DNA of 64,000 bases from Ailanthus altissimus (Eukaryota > Streptophyta > Magnoliopsida > Sapindales > Simaroubaceae). The position numbers were made by a program, and so were the translations under genes. The notes beneath the pieces are model-generated. The model was not told the DNA's origin, made no database searches, and was given only the letters and a program-made list of their open reading frames with translations. Position 1 is the stretch's first letter, and every line of letters starts with the position of its first letter. This document shows positions 45,446 to 56,768 of the stretch, in pieces. The stretch is taken from the NCBI GenBank assembly GCA_946807835.1, contig OX327683.1, positions 9,925,001-9,989,000 of the forward strand. The letters run 5' to 3'.

Positions 45446-47708
45446 CCCCTCAAACTCAAGATGGCGCAGTGGAAGCAAGTTTGAGTTTAGAGACTAAAGC
45501 ATGAAAACGGCGCAAAAGTAGAGATTTGGTAAACATATCAGCAGGTTGCTCCTCAAATGAGATGGAGTGGAGTATAATAGTGCCTTGAGAAACGTGTTGC
45601 TGAAAAAATGGCAATTTGTTTCAATATGTTTAGTTCGCTCATGAAGCACATCATTATGGGCAATTTGGATAGCACTTTGATTGTCACAATAAAGAGGTGT
45701 AGCTCCAGTGTGAGAAATACCCATATCTTCAAGAAGTCAGCGGAGCAAGATAATTTCTTGGGTAGTATCTGCAAGTGCACGGTATTCAGCTTCAATACTC
45801 AAGCAAGCAGTAGCTGTCTGTTTCTTACTTTTCCATGAAAGAAGAGAATCACCCAAGAAAAGACAAAATCTAGTAGTTGATCATCGATCCATAGGATCAC
45901 TCGCCCAATCCGCATCAGTATAAACGTGTAACACAAGAGGAGAGTGAGCCAAAACATAGAGACCGTGAAAAAGTATACCTTTAAGATAATGTAGGATATG
46001 AAGAACTGCTGCATAATGAGAGGTACGAGGAGCGGCCATAAACTAACTAACAATATGAACAGCATGAGCAATGTCTGGGCGAGTAACTATAAGGTAGACC
46101 AAACTACCAACCAATTGACGATAGAGGGTAGCATCACTAAGAATAGTACCATCAGAGGATAGGAGTTTGGCATTAGACTCTAGAGGAGTGGAGACAGTCT
46201 TACTGTCTGTCAACCCAGCTTTAGCAAGTAGATCGGATGCATATTTAGCCTGAGAAAGATAATACCCAGTAAAGTCGGATAGTACTTCAAGGCTAAAGAA
46301 ATAACTAAGGTTTCCAAGATCTTTCATTTCAAAGTATTGCTGAAGAAATTTCTTGAGAGTGGAAATACCAAGAAGATCATCACCCATGATAATCATATCA
46401 TCAACATAGATCAGAAGGAGAACACAACCTTGAGCTATCTTGCAAACAAAAAGAGCTAAGTCATAGGGATTAGACTGAAAACTATGGTGAAGAATAGTCC
46501 CACTAAACTTTGCAAACCATGCACGAAGAGCTTGTTTAAGACCATACAAAGCACGACAAAGTTTACAGACTTTGCCTGGAGGATGTGGATAACTAAGAGG
46601 AGGCTTCATATACACTTCTTCAGTGAGATCACCATTGAGGAAAGCATTTTTGACATCCATCTAAAATAATATCCAACCACAAAATGCAGCAACAACTAAT
46701 AAACTTCGAACAGAAGTAAGTCTAGCAACTAGGGCAAAAGTTTCTTCATAATTTATTCCATATTCTTAAGTAAAGCCTTTGGCAACCAGGCGGGCTTTAT
46801 AACGCTCAATTGATCCATCAGATTTGGTCTTGATCTTGTACACCCATTTACATCCAATGGCAGTTTTAATAGATGGAAGAGTAACAAAATCCTAAGTATG
46901 CAACTTCTCAAGGGCTTGCAATTCTTTTGTCATTGCTTGCTGCTAAACAGGATTAGAACTAGACTCGGAATACGATTGAGGCTCATATAAAGAAAGGGTA
47001 GTAGAGAAACAGTGATAATCACAAAGTTTAATAGGAAGTTCTCTTACCCGAGATGAACGACGAGGAGATGGTGTAAAGGAGGCCTCAGGGATGTTAAAGT
47101 AGATCCTTCAGACGAGGTAAGAGGCTCAGAAGCAGACGTCGTTTCAACAGATTCACCTGTATAAAACTCATAAGAAATATCTGTAGGTATAATATCAGAA
47201 AAAAGATCAACAGAATTATCTGTAAAAAATTGTGACATAGGAGACAGATTTAAAGTTAGATACAGAGGAAAACATCGTATGCTCGAGAAAGACTACATGA
47301 CGAGAAACACGAAGATGGTTAGATATAGGATCCAAACACCTGTAACCTTTATATTCTATCCCGTATCCTAAGAAGCAACATAATCGAGTACGTGGCTCGA
47401 GTTTAGTGTGCTCATGTTTTTGAAGTAGGACAAAACAAACACAACCAAATACTTTGAGGAGTTTGTAATTAGGTGGAGTTCCATAAAGATGCTCATAAGG
47501 TGACTTGTTCTCTATAACAGGAGCAGGAATACGATTAATGGTAAAGACAGTGGTTAAAGCAGCTTCTCCTCAAAAACGTTCAGGACAAGAGGAAGAGATA
47601 AGAAGAGCATAAGTAGTATCTAAAATGTCTCTGTGTTTACGTCAGCTCTCCCATTTTGCTGAGATATACCAGGACAAGACCTTTGACATGTAGTACCGTG
47701 TTCCTCTG
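45446..47708 (-). pseudogene. copia pol remnant (integrase C-term, RT, RNase H), copy 1
   Basis: Reverse transcriptase lies at 46043-46660 with LYGLKQA, YVDDMIIMGDD and MKDLGNLSYFF motifs. RNase H is at about 45560-45930, in frame through [15 protein letters not shown], and ends with the [12 protein letters not shown] and HIETNCHF words. Stops shared with copy 2: TAG before MDVKNAF and TAG after HIVS. Private lesions: TGA for Trp in the integrase RFWG motif near 47570 and a 1-base loss near 47640. The frame is therefore not functional. Confidence 0.85.
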
Positions 47709-47731
47709 GGTTAGGTTCATTTGGGATTCTA
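47709..47731 (+). repeat. module B sliver at rearrangement junction
   Basis: GGTTAGGTTCATTTGGGATTCT resembles the GGGTTCATTTGGGTTTCT word of module B. It lies between the copia break and module D. Confidence 0.6.
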
Positions 47732-48130
47732 TAGAATCACAGAATTTTTGATGAGGAATAATTGTTTAAGAATTTGAATTTCTTTTACATTTCTTGGTTG
47801 ATATGAAATACTAATATGCAAAAAATAAAAAATTCTTGTTTATGTATAGAAAAGTTTCAAAAAGAGATGATAACAACATCGCTATGTTTGCTTGACACCA
47901 CGAAAATGACAAGCGTCTCAGTAAATCTAAATAAAGAAAAGTGCTCAATACTAAGGATGAAAACATAGTTGAGTCTCCAAGCAAGACTTAGCCTAAAGGC
48001 AAGGCACAAATCACACAATCAGATATTTCCAACAATAATTCAAATCAGATGAACCAAATATTTCTCCCTTGTGGGCTATGCAGGCTGGGGATAAAGTGAT
48101 AATCTTGTGGGATAATTTGACACTCATAAA
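47732..48130 (+). repeat. module D, missing the first 50 bp
   Basis: Starts at ATAGAATCACAGAATTTTTG and runs to CACTCATAAAG. From its middle on it matches 8839-9100. Confidence 0.8.
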
Positions 48131-49322
48131 GACCTATTCTTTATCTCTTTCATTCATTCTTTCTTTTTCTCTTTCTTGACAACAAACAACTTTCTCTTTC
48201 TGCCATGGTTTAGTGCTATTTTCCTTCTTTTTGTCTTTCTACAAAACAAATAGCTCTTCTTTCTGTCTAGTTGTAATGCTATTTTTCTTCTTTTTTTCCT
48301 TTTCTTTATAGAACAGATAGCTCGTGTTTTTGGCTGGTTTTAGTGCTATTACTTTAGAATTGGGATTAGTATACCTAGCTATTGATTTTATTAGTTTAAG
48401 TAATTTTTTTCTTGATAAATTTTAAATATTTTTATACTAGCATAGTTATTCTTAATAAGAATTATTTTCCTGGATGGGAGACTTTGTTGGATACTGTCAC
48501 TATTTTAGTGCTTAACATTGCTTTCCATGTTTTTCTCTTTCTACACACAAACAACTTTTCTTCTGGTTGGTTAAAGTACTTTCTCCTTGTTTTTTGTCTT
48601 TCTACAAAACAAATAGGTCTTCTTTTTGCCCGGTTGCAATGCTATTTTTCTTATTTTTCACTTTCAACAGAACAAATAACTTTTCTTTCTGGTTGATTTT
48701 AGTGCTATTACTTCAGGTATGTCATTAGTATACTTAGCTATTTGATTTTATTAGTTTAAACAACTTTTTTCTTTTTTTTTTAAAAAATATTTATATTACG
48801 ATAGTTAATCTTAATAAGAATTATTTGTTTGGATGGGAGACTTTGTTGGGTATTGTCACTGTTTTTAGTACTTGCAATTGCTTTCCTTCGTTTTCTCTTT
48901 CTACACAATAAACAACTTTTCTTTCTGGCTAGTTTTCGTGCTATTACTTTAGGTATTTGAATATTATACCTACCTATTGATTTTATTAGTTTAAGTAATT
49001 TTTTTATTGATTATTTTTAAATTTTTGATACTAGGATAGTTAATGTTAATAAGAATTATTTTTCTTGATGGGAGACTTTGTTAGGTTTTATCACTGGTTT
49101 TAGTGGTTGCAATTGTTTTCCTTCGTTTTCCCTTTCTCCACATCAAACAAATTTTCTTTCACTTAATTGTGCTATTACTTTAGGTATATGATTAATATAC
49201 TCAGTTATCGATTTTATTAGTTTAAGCAATTTTTTCTTGATTATTTGAAAAAAAAATTATACTAGGATGGTTATCTTTAATAAGAATTTTTTTTCTGGAT
49301 GAGAGACTTTGTTAGGTATTGT
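48131..49322 (+). repeat. module A block
   Basis: Junctions near 48456, 48816, 49051 and 49290, spaced 360, 235 and 239 bp, the same pattern as 9101-10298. Confidence 0.85.
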
Positions 49323-50502
49323 ACGTCTCTGTGTGTGAAGAGTTAAAAGGCTTTTACCATTTAGGCTATATTGAGTTGGAGTAAGGAAGATTTCAGGGTT
49401 TTGATAATCAATTGGGTTCATTTAGGTTTCTAGGATTATGGTTTATTTGGCATTTTTTTTTGTAAGTTCAGCTTGTGAGGAAGATCCATTAGTTTCTTAA
49501 TTGTTTTGTCTTATCTGGGTTCTTTGTATATGATAATTATTATTATTGACTTTCATATGCCTAATTCAGTCTACGCATTGAAATGTTTGATTTCGAAGGC
49601 TCTTTTGAAGGCAATACAATTGATTTGAATTAAAGCGCAAAATGGGTTCCTTTTGATATGTATTATGCATTCAATAATAACTCTAAATTGTGGAGCTTTG
49701 ATGATGTTTTACACTAAAGAGATATTTGTCTTTGGCAATGGCAATGAGGTTGCAAACAAACTTAAGGATCAACAGCTCATGATTAACTCTAGAAAAAACA
49801 TTTCAAGGTGAAGTACTATAATTAACCAAACCTCAATTGCAACCTCAAGCTATAGATCAAGAGTTAATTCATTTTCTATAATTGCTGTAAGACCTTAAAC
49901 CTCTATGAAGGAAAAAAAATAATGAAAGAAAGTCAATGCTATACTAAAATTAGAGCCTACGTTGAAAACCATGTTTGCTGGATTATAAAAGTGCAACCAA
50001 ATTTAGAGGAACCAACCTGAAAGAATTAAGAACTTTTGAAAGAAAAAATATCCTAAATGAAATTTATCACTAAATAGAATCTTATGCTTACATTAATTTA
50101 AAGTTGTTGATTTTATTTCAGTCTTTCTATTTTACCATCTGAATATGTGTTTATTTGATTATTCTTTTTAATATCATAATTTTTTTTGTATCTTTATGCT
50201 ATGAACCTACTCGTTGAATGTTGACTAAATGACATGATTGTTATTGTAGTGGAATTGATATGTCTAAAGATAACATTATTTTCATATATTCTCAATACAT
50301 ATTAAAAAGAAAATCGACCGTTATTGTTGTCGAGGTTTATGGCACGCACCAGGTCTGTTGCAAGTCGATATTTACGATGACCACATGTTATTAACGATTA
50401 TCAAGTGTTCAATTTATTTTATAATTTAGGTTTTTAGCAATTCCTTAATTCTAAATGTCATATGTAATTTTGCTAACAGTGTATAATTTTATTGTCTTAC
50501 AG
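49323..50502 (+). repeat. module B, full length
   Basis: Matches 10299-11474, including the TAA after GAGTTGGAG in the opening frame and the GATAATCAATTGG deletion. Ends TTGTCTTACAG/GTGCTATC. Confidence 0.77.
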
Positions 50503-50950
50503 GTGCTATCATAGCTAAAAAATGATCCATTTTGGAAAATTCAATATTACAAAATCGCAGAATTTTCGACGAGGAATAATTATTTAAGAATATGAATTTT
50601 TTTTTTCATTTCTTGGTTGATAAGAAATATTAATATGCAAAAACAAATTCTTGTTTAGGTATAGAAAAGTTTCAAAAAGAGACGATAACAACATCGCTAT
50701 GTTTGCTTGACACCACGAAAAGGACAAGCGTCTCAGTAAATCTAAATCGACAAAAACTCCCAATACTAAGGATGAAAACATGGTAAAGTCTGTAGGAAAT
50801 ATTTAGCCTAAAGGCAAGTCACAAATCACACAATCAGAATATTTCCAATGATATTTCAAATCAGATAACCAAAATGTTGCCCCTTTGTGGTCTATGCAGG
50901 CTCGTGATAAAATGACAATCTTGTGGGATGATTCGACACTCATAAAGACC
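50503..50950 (+). repeat. module D, full length
   Basis: Matches 11475-11920. Confidence 0.82.
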
Positions 50951-52306
50951 TATTCTTTCTATCTTTCATTCTTTTCTTCTTTTTCTCTTTCTCCACAACA
51001 AACGGCTTTTTCTTTTTGCCTTGTTTTAGTGCTATTTTCCTTCTTTTTGTCTTTCTACAAAACAAATAGCTCTTCTTTATGTCTAGTTGTAATGCTATTT
51101 TTCTTCTTTTTTCTTTTTCTACAAACAAATAGCTCTTTTTTGTGGCTGGTTTTAGTGCTATTACTTCAGGATTTGGATTAGTATATTAAGCTATGGATTT
51201 TATTAGTTTAAGAAATTTTTTCTTGATTATTTTTAAATATTTTGATATTAGCATAGTTATTCTTAATAAGAATTATTTTTCTGAAAGGGAGACTTCGTTG
51301 GGTATTGTCACTGTTTTAATGCTTGCAATTATTTTCCATGTTTTTATCTTTCTACATAACAAACAGTTTTTCTTTCTGGCTAGTTAAAGTGTTTTTTCCT
51401 TCTCTTTGTCTTTCTGCAGAACAAATAGGTCTTCTTTCTGTCTGATTGTAGTGCTATTTTTTTTTATTTTTCTCTTTCAAAAGAACAAATAGCTTTCTTT
51501 CTAGCTGAATTTAGTGCTATTACTTCAGGTATGTCATTAGTATACTTAGCTATTGATTTTATTAGTTTAAGCAACTTTTTTCTTTATTATTTTTAAAAAT
51601 ATTTATACTACGATAGTTAATCTTAATAAGAATTTTTTTTTTGGATTAAAGACTTTGTTGGGTATTGTCACTGTTTTTAATGCTTGCAATTACTTTCCTT
51701 CTTTTTCTCTTTCTACACAACAAACAACTTTTCTTTTTGCCTTGTTTTAGTGCTATTTTCCTTCTTTTTGTCTTTCTACAGAATAAAGAGCTTTTCTTTC
51801 TGTCTGATTGTAGTGTTATTTTTCTCTTTCGACAGAACAAATAGATCTTCTTTCTGGCTTGGTTTGGTGCTATTACTTCAAGAATGTTGTTAGTATACTA
51901 ATCTATTGATTTTATTAGTTTAAGCAATTTTTTTTCTTGATTATTTTTAATTTTTTAGATACGAGGATAGTTATTCTTAATAAGAATTATTTTTCTAGAT
52001 GGATGACTTCGTTGAGTATTGTCACTATGTTTAGTGGTTGCAATTGCTTTCCTTAATTTTCTATTTCTCCACAACAAAAAGCTTTTCTTTCTGCCTGGTT
52101 TTAGTGTTATTTCTCTTTCTTTTATCTTTCTACACAACAAAGAGCTCTTCTTTTTGTCTGTTTGCAGCGCTATTCTTCTTCTTTTTCTCTTTCTATGGAA
52201 TAAATATCTATTCTTTCTTGCTGGATTTAATATCATTACTTTAGGTATGTGATTAGTATGCATAGCTATTGATTTTATTGATTATTTTTTTTAGTATACG
52301 TTTTTG
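50951..52306 (+). repeat. module A block
   Basis: Junctions near 51270, 51628 and 51982; matches 11921-13298. Confidence 0.85.
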
Positions 52307-52850
52307 ACAAGCAAACTATAAAAGTCACACAAATCATTTATTGCGCAAGATTTGAGGTTTGATTTAATGTTAAAGTGGAGAGAAAGTAATTTATATTTTA
52401 AATAAAAACATCTCGAATAAATATAAAAAGCACACAAATCATATATTCTAACTGCAGAAACTCAGTTTCGGGTTTGAAATAAATAAAATTCATGACAATG
52501 GGTTTTAAATTGTCCAAGCAGTACCAATATTTTTACACGTTTTGGTTAGATATGCCTTAAATAAAAATGAAATACAACAAAATAGCACTATATGATAGTT
52601 ATAATATAGATGCAGTTGTTCGTACGGAACTTGTGATCCTTTGGAAAACATTTAAAAAGTTTGCAGATGTTCGTACAAAAATTGAGATCATTTATAAAAC
52701 ATTCAAAAACTTGACACTCTTTCTCTCTTTGTCTTCTCTAGGAAATGAATAGTGACACTAAGAAAACATAATGCCATCTTTTGAAAAGCCATCCTTTTTT
52801 CTCACTGAAACATATTGTTATCTTCAAAAGCCATATTTTTTATTATTTGT
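52307..52850 (+). repeat. module C, nearly full length
   Basis: Follows 13299-13865 but lacks about 25 bp around 52590 (AAAATAGCACTATATGATAG join). Contains the 51-bp pair near 52612 and 52664. Confidence 0.8.
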
Positions 52851-53275
52851 CATTATTTTTAGTGCTTGCAATTGCTTTCCTTCCTTTTCTATTTCTACAC
52901 AACAAACAACCCTTCTTTCTAGCTAGTTTTAGTGCTATTTTCTTTCTTTTTGTCTTTCTATTGAAAAATTACCTCTTCTTTTAGCTGGTTTTAGTACTAT
53001 TTTTCTTCTTTCTCTTTCTACAGAATAAATAGCTCTTCTTTTTGGTTTATTTTAGTGTTATTACTTCAGGTATGAGATTAGTATACATAACAATTGATTT
53101 TATTAGTTTAAGCAATTTTTTTATTGATTATTTTAAAAAATTATACTAGGATAATTATTCTTAATAAGAATTATTTTTCTGGATGGGAGACTTTGTTGGG
53201 TATTGTCACTATTTTTAATGCTTGCAATTGTCACTATTGTTGGGTATTGTCAAGTATAATTTTATTGTCTTGCAG
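52851..53275 (+). repeat. module A unit joined to a module B tail
   Basis: One A unit with a junction near 53163, then the TTGTCACTATTGTTGGGTATTGTCA join and 25 bp of B tail to TTGCAG. Confidence 0.8.
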
Positions 53276-53720
53276 ATGCTACCAAAAGCTAATAAATGAT
53301 GCATTTTGGAAAATTCAATATACAGAATCACAGAATTTTCGGTGAGGAATAATTGTTTAAGAATTTGAATTTTTTTTTATTTCTTAGTTGATATGAAATA
53401 GTAATATGCAAAACAAAAATCTTGTTTATGTATAGAAAAGTTTCAAAAAGAGATGATAACAACATCATTATGTTTGCTTGACGCCATGAAAATAACAAGC
53501 ATCTCAGTAAATCTAAACAGAAAAAAGTGCCCAATACTGAGGATGAAAACATGCTTGAGTCTGCAGGTAAGACTTAGCTTAAAGACAATGAACAAATCAC
53601 ACAATCAGAGTATTTACAACGATATTTCCAATCAGATGACTCAAATGTTGCCCTCATGTGGGCTATGCAGTCTAGAGATAAAGTGATAATCTTGTGGGAG
53701 AATTCGACACTCATAAAGAA
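53276..53720 (+). repeat. module D, full length
   Basis: Almost identical to 22252-22699, with ATGCTACC in place of GTGCTACC at its first base. Confidence 0.83.
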
Positions 53721-55803
53721 CTCTTCTTTATCTCTTTCCTTCTTTTTTCTCTTTCTCCACAACAAACAGCTTCTCTTTCTGGTTTGTTTTAGTGCTACTT
53801 TGCTTATTTTCATATTTCTATAGAACAAAAAGCTTCTTTTTGCATGGTAGCAGTACTATTTTTCTTCTTTTTCTTTTTCTAAAGAACAGATAGCTCTTCT
53901 TTTTGGCTCGTTTTAATGCTATTACTTCAGGAATGGGATTAGTATACTTAGCTATTGATTTTATTAGTTTAAGCAATTGTTTATTGATTATTTTTAAAAA
54001 GAATTTGATACTAGCATAGTTATTCTTAATAAGAATTATTTTTCATGTTTTTCTCTTTCGACACAACAAAAAACTTTTCTTTGTGGCAGGTTTTAGTGCT
54101 TTTTTTGTCTTTCTACAAAACAAATATGTCTTTTTTCTGTTTAGTTGCAGTGTTATTTTTCTCTTTCAACAGAACAAATAGCTCTTCTTTCTGACTGGTT
54201 TTAGTGCTATTACTTTAGGAATGTCATTAGTATACTTAGCTACTGATTTTATTAGTTTAAGCAACTTTTTTCTTTATTATATTTTAAAAACATTTATACT
54301 ATGATAGTTATTCTTAATAAGAATTTTTTTTTTGGATGGGAGACTTATTTGGGTATTGTCATTGTTTTTAGTGTTTGCAATTATTTTCCTTCTTTGTCTT
54401 TTTACACAACAAACAGCTTCCCTTTCTAGCTGGTTTAAGTGCTATTTTCCTTCTTTTTGTCTTTTTACATAACAAAGAGCTCTCCTTTCTGTCTGGTTGC
54501 AGTGTTTTTTTTCTCTTTCGACAGAACAAATATATCTTCTTTCTGGTTTGTTTTGGTGCTATTACTTCAGGAATGTGATTAGTATACTTGGCTGTTGATT
54601 TTATTAGTTTAAACATTTTTTTTTTGATTATTTTTAAAAAGTTTTATACGAGGATAGTTATTCTTAATAAGAATTATTTTTCTAGATGGAAGACTTTGTT
54701 AAGTATTGTCACTGTTCTTAGTGGTCGCAATTGCTTTCCTTCTTTTTTTCTTTCACAACAACAAAAAGCTTTTCTTTCTGGCTGGTTTTAGTGTTATTGT
54801 CCTTCATTTTTTCTTTGTACAGAATAAAGAGCTCTTATTTCTGTGTGGTTGTAGTGTTATTTTTCTTTTTTGTCTCTTTCTACAAAACAAATAGCTCTTC
54901 TATCTGGCTGCTTTAGTGCTATTACTTCACGTATGTGATTAGTATACTCAGCTATTGATTTTATTAGTTTAAGCAATTTTTTTCTTGATTGTTTTTAAAT
55001 TTTTTGATACGAGGATAGTTATTTTTAATAAGAATTATTTTTCTAGATTGATGACTTTGTTGAGTATTGTCACTGTTTTTAGTGGTTGCAATTGCTTTTC
55101 CTATTTTTCTATTTCTCCACAACGAAAAGCTTTTCTTTCTGGCTTGTTTTAGTGCTATTTTCCTTCTTTTTGTCTTTCTACAAAACAAAGAGCTCTTTTT
55201 TTTGTCTTGTTACAGTGCTACTCTACTTCTTTTTCTTTTTCTTTTTTCTACGGAACAAATCACCATTGTTTCTTGCTGGATTTAATGCCATTACTTTAGG
55301 TATGTGATTAGTATACATAGCTATTGATTTTATTAGTTTAAGCAATAATTTTATTGATTACTTTTAAAACAATTACAATAGGATAGATACTCTTAATAAG
55401 AATTATTTTTCTAAATGGGAGACGTTTTTGGGTTCTGTCACTGTTTTTAATGCTTGTAATTGCTTTTCTTTTTTCCTCTTTCATAACATCGAAAAGCTTT
55501 TCTTTCTTGCTGGTTTTAGTGTTATTTTCCTTCATTTTGTCATTCTACATAACAAAGTGCTCTTCTTTCTATCTAGTTGCAGTGTTATTTTTCTTCTTTT
55601 TCTCTTTCTGTATAACAAATAACTCTTCTTTTTTCTGGCTGGTTTTAGTGCTATTACTTTAGGTATATGATTAGTATACTCAGCTATTGATTTTATTAGT
55701 TTAAGCAATTTTTTTCTTGATTATATTTAAGGAAATTGATACTTGGATAGTTATTCTTAATAAGAATTTCTTTTTCTGGATGAGAGACTTTGTTACGTAT
55801 TGT
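53721..55803 (+). repeat. module A block
   Basis: Junctions near 54027, 54318, 54667, 55028, 55397 and 55764. The first three are shared with 22700-23960; after about 54970 the sequence continues as ordinary A instead of the inverted segment. Confidence 0.83.
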
Positions 55804-56457
55804 ACGTCTTTACGTGTGAAGTGTTAAAAGGCTTTTACCATTTGGGTTATATTGAGTTGGAGGAAAGGAGATTTCAGGGTTTCGATAATCCAATTGGGTT
55901 GATTTGGGTTTCTAGGATTAGGGTTTATTTGGTATTTTATTTTGTAAGTTCAGCTTATGAGGAAGATCTATTAGTTTCTTAATTATTTTGTCTTATCTGG
56001 GTTCTTTGTATATGATAATTATTATTATTGACTTTCATATGCCTAACTCAGTCTATGCATTGAAACGTTTTGATTTCAAAGGCTCTTTTGAAGGCAATAC
56101 AATATATTTGAATTAAAGCGCAAAATGGGTTCCTTTTGATATGTATTATGCATTCAATAATATCTCTAAAATGTGGAGCTTTGATGATGTTTTACACTAA
56201 AGAGATATCTGTCTTTTGCTATGGCATTGAGGTTGCAAGCAAGCTTAAGAATCAACACCTCATGATCAACTCTAAAAATAAATGTCAATGTGAAGTACTA
56301 TAATTGACCAAACTTTAATTGAAACATCAGGCTATGGATCAAATGTTGATTCAATTTCTATAATTGATCTGAGAGCTTAAACCTCTATGAAGGAAACAAA
56401 AATGAAAGAAAGTCACTGCTATACTAAAATTAGAGCCTGCGTTGAAAACCATGTTTG
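55804..56457 (+). repeat. module B, 5' half
   Basis: Partner of 42806-43449, ending at the same AAAACCATGTTTG join. Its opening 60 codons are uninterrupted. Confidence 0.77.
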
Positions 56458-56768
56458 TCTTTCTATAGAACAAATAGCTCTTCTTTCTGGGTGGTTTTAG
56501 TGCTTTTACTTTAGGTATGTGATTAGTATATATAGCAATTGATTTTATTTGTTTAAGCAATTTTTTTATTGATTATTTAAAAAAAATTATACTAGGATAG
56601 TAATTCTTAATAAGAATTATTTTCCTGGATGGCAGACTTTGTTGTCTATTGTCACTGTTTTTAGTGCTTCAATTGCTTTCATTCTTTTTCTCTTTATACA
56701 CAACAAACAGCCTTTCTTTCTCACTGGTTTTAGTGCTATTTTCCTTCTTTTTGTCATTCTACAAAAAA
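56458..56768 (+). repeat. module A unit, right end of the array
   Basis: One junction near 56614; stops at TTGTCATTCTACAAAA as at 43757. Confidence 0.8.

Larger units (their letters stand above)
45269..47708 (-). mobile_element. copia element truncated in integrase, copy 1
   Basis: Holds the 3' LTR, RNase H, reverse transcriptase and the C-terminal part of integrase, then stops at 47708 after the TGTCAAAGGTCTTG-like coding region and TTCCTCT, where array sequence takes over. The 5' LTR, gag, protease and most of integrase are missing. Derived by duplication together with flanking array, not by transposition, since array and flank are copied too. Confidence 0.85.
8691..56768 (+). repeat. composite tandem-repeat array (modules A, B, C, D)
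   Basis: Forty-eight kilobases built almost wholly from four recurring modules, interrupted only by a solo LTR (36998-38008) and a segment with a truncated copia element (43758-47708). Module A is a 63-bp subrepeat satellite inside a 235 + 63n bp higher-order unit; B, C and D are longer sequences found 8-11 times each, counting fragments. The usual order is B-D-A, with C inserted between A blocks. About 70 A-unit junctions can be counted by eye. Subunit number, shared deletions and offset duplications all point to growth by unequal exchange. I do not recognise the family. Confidence 0.85.

Noticed and set aside
45269..47708. A separate transposition event for the truncated copia copy.
   Set aside because: The flanking array and non-array segment are copied with it at the same offset, so it is a duplication and not an insertion.
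9035..56283. Many plus-strand ORFs of 60-115 codons with Phe/Leu-rich repeats, resembling small membrane proteins.
   Set aside because: They all lie in module A, follow its 63-bp period and often begin at TTG rather than ATG; none has gene structure. Treated as a by-product of pyrimidine-rich repeats.
12604..56560. Recurring minus-strand Lys/Arg-rich ORFs starting like LKLIKSIA.
   Set aside because: The apparent start is TTG from the spacer word TTTAAGCAA, so there is no conserved ATG, and length varies with subrepeat number and random stops.
8691..56768. CRISPR array or bacterial repeat-spacer system.
   Set aside because: Subrepeats are contiguous without unique spacers, and the context is a plant genome with LTR retrotransposons.
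8691..56768. Centromeric satellite.
   Set aside because: The unit length and mix with retroelements would fit, but sequence alone gives no evidence for CENH3 binding, so it is not called as such.
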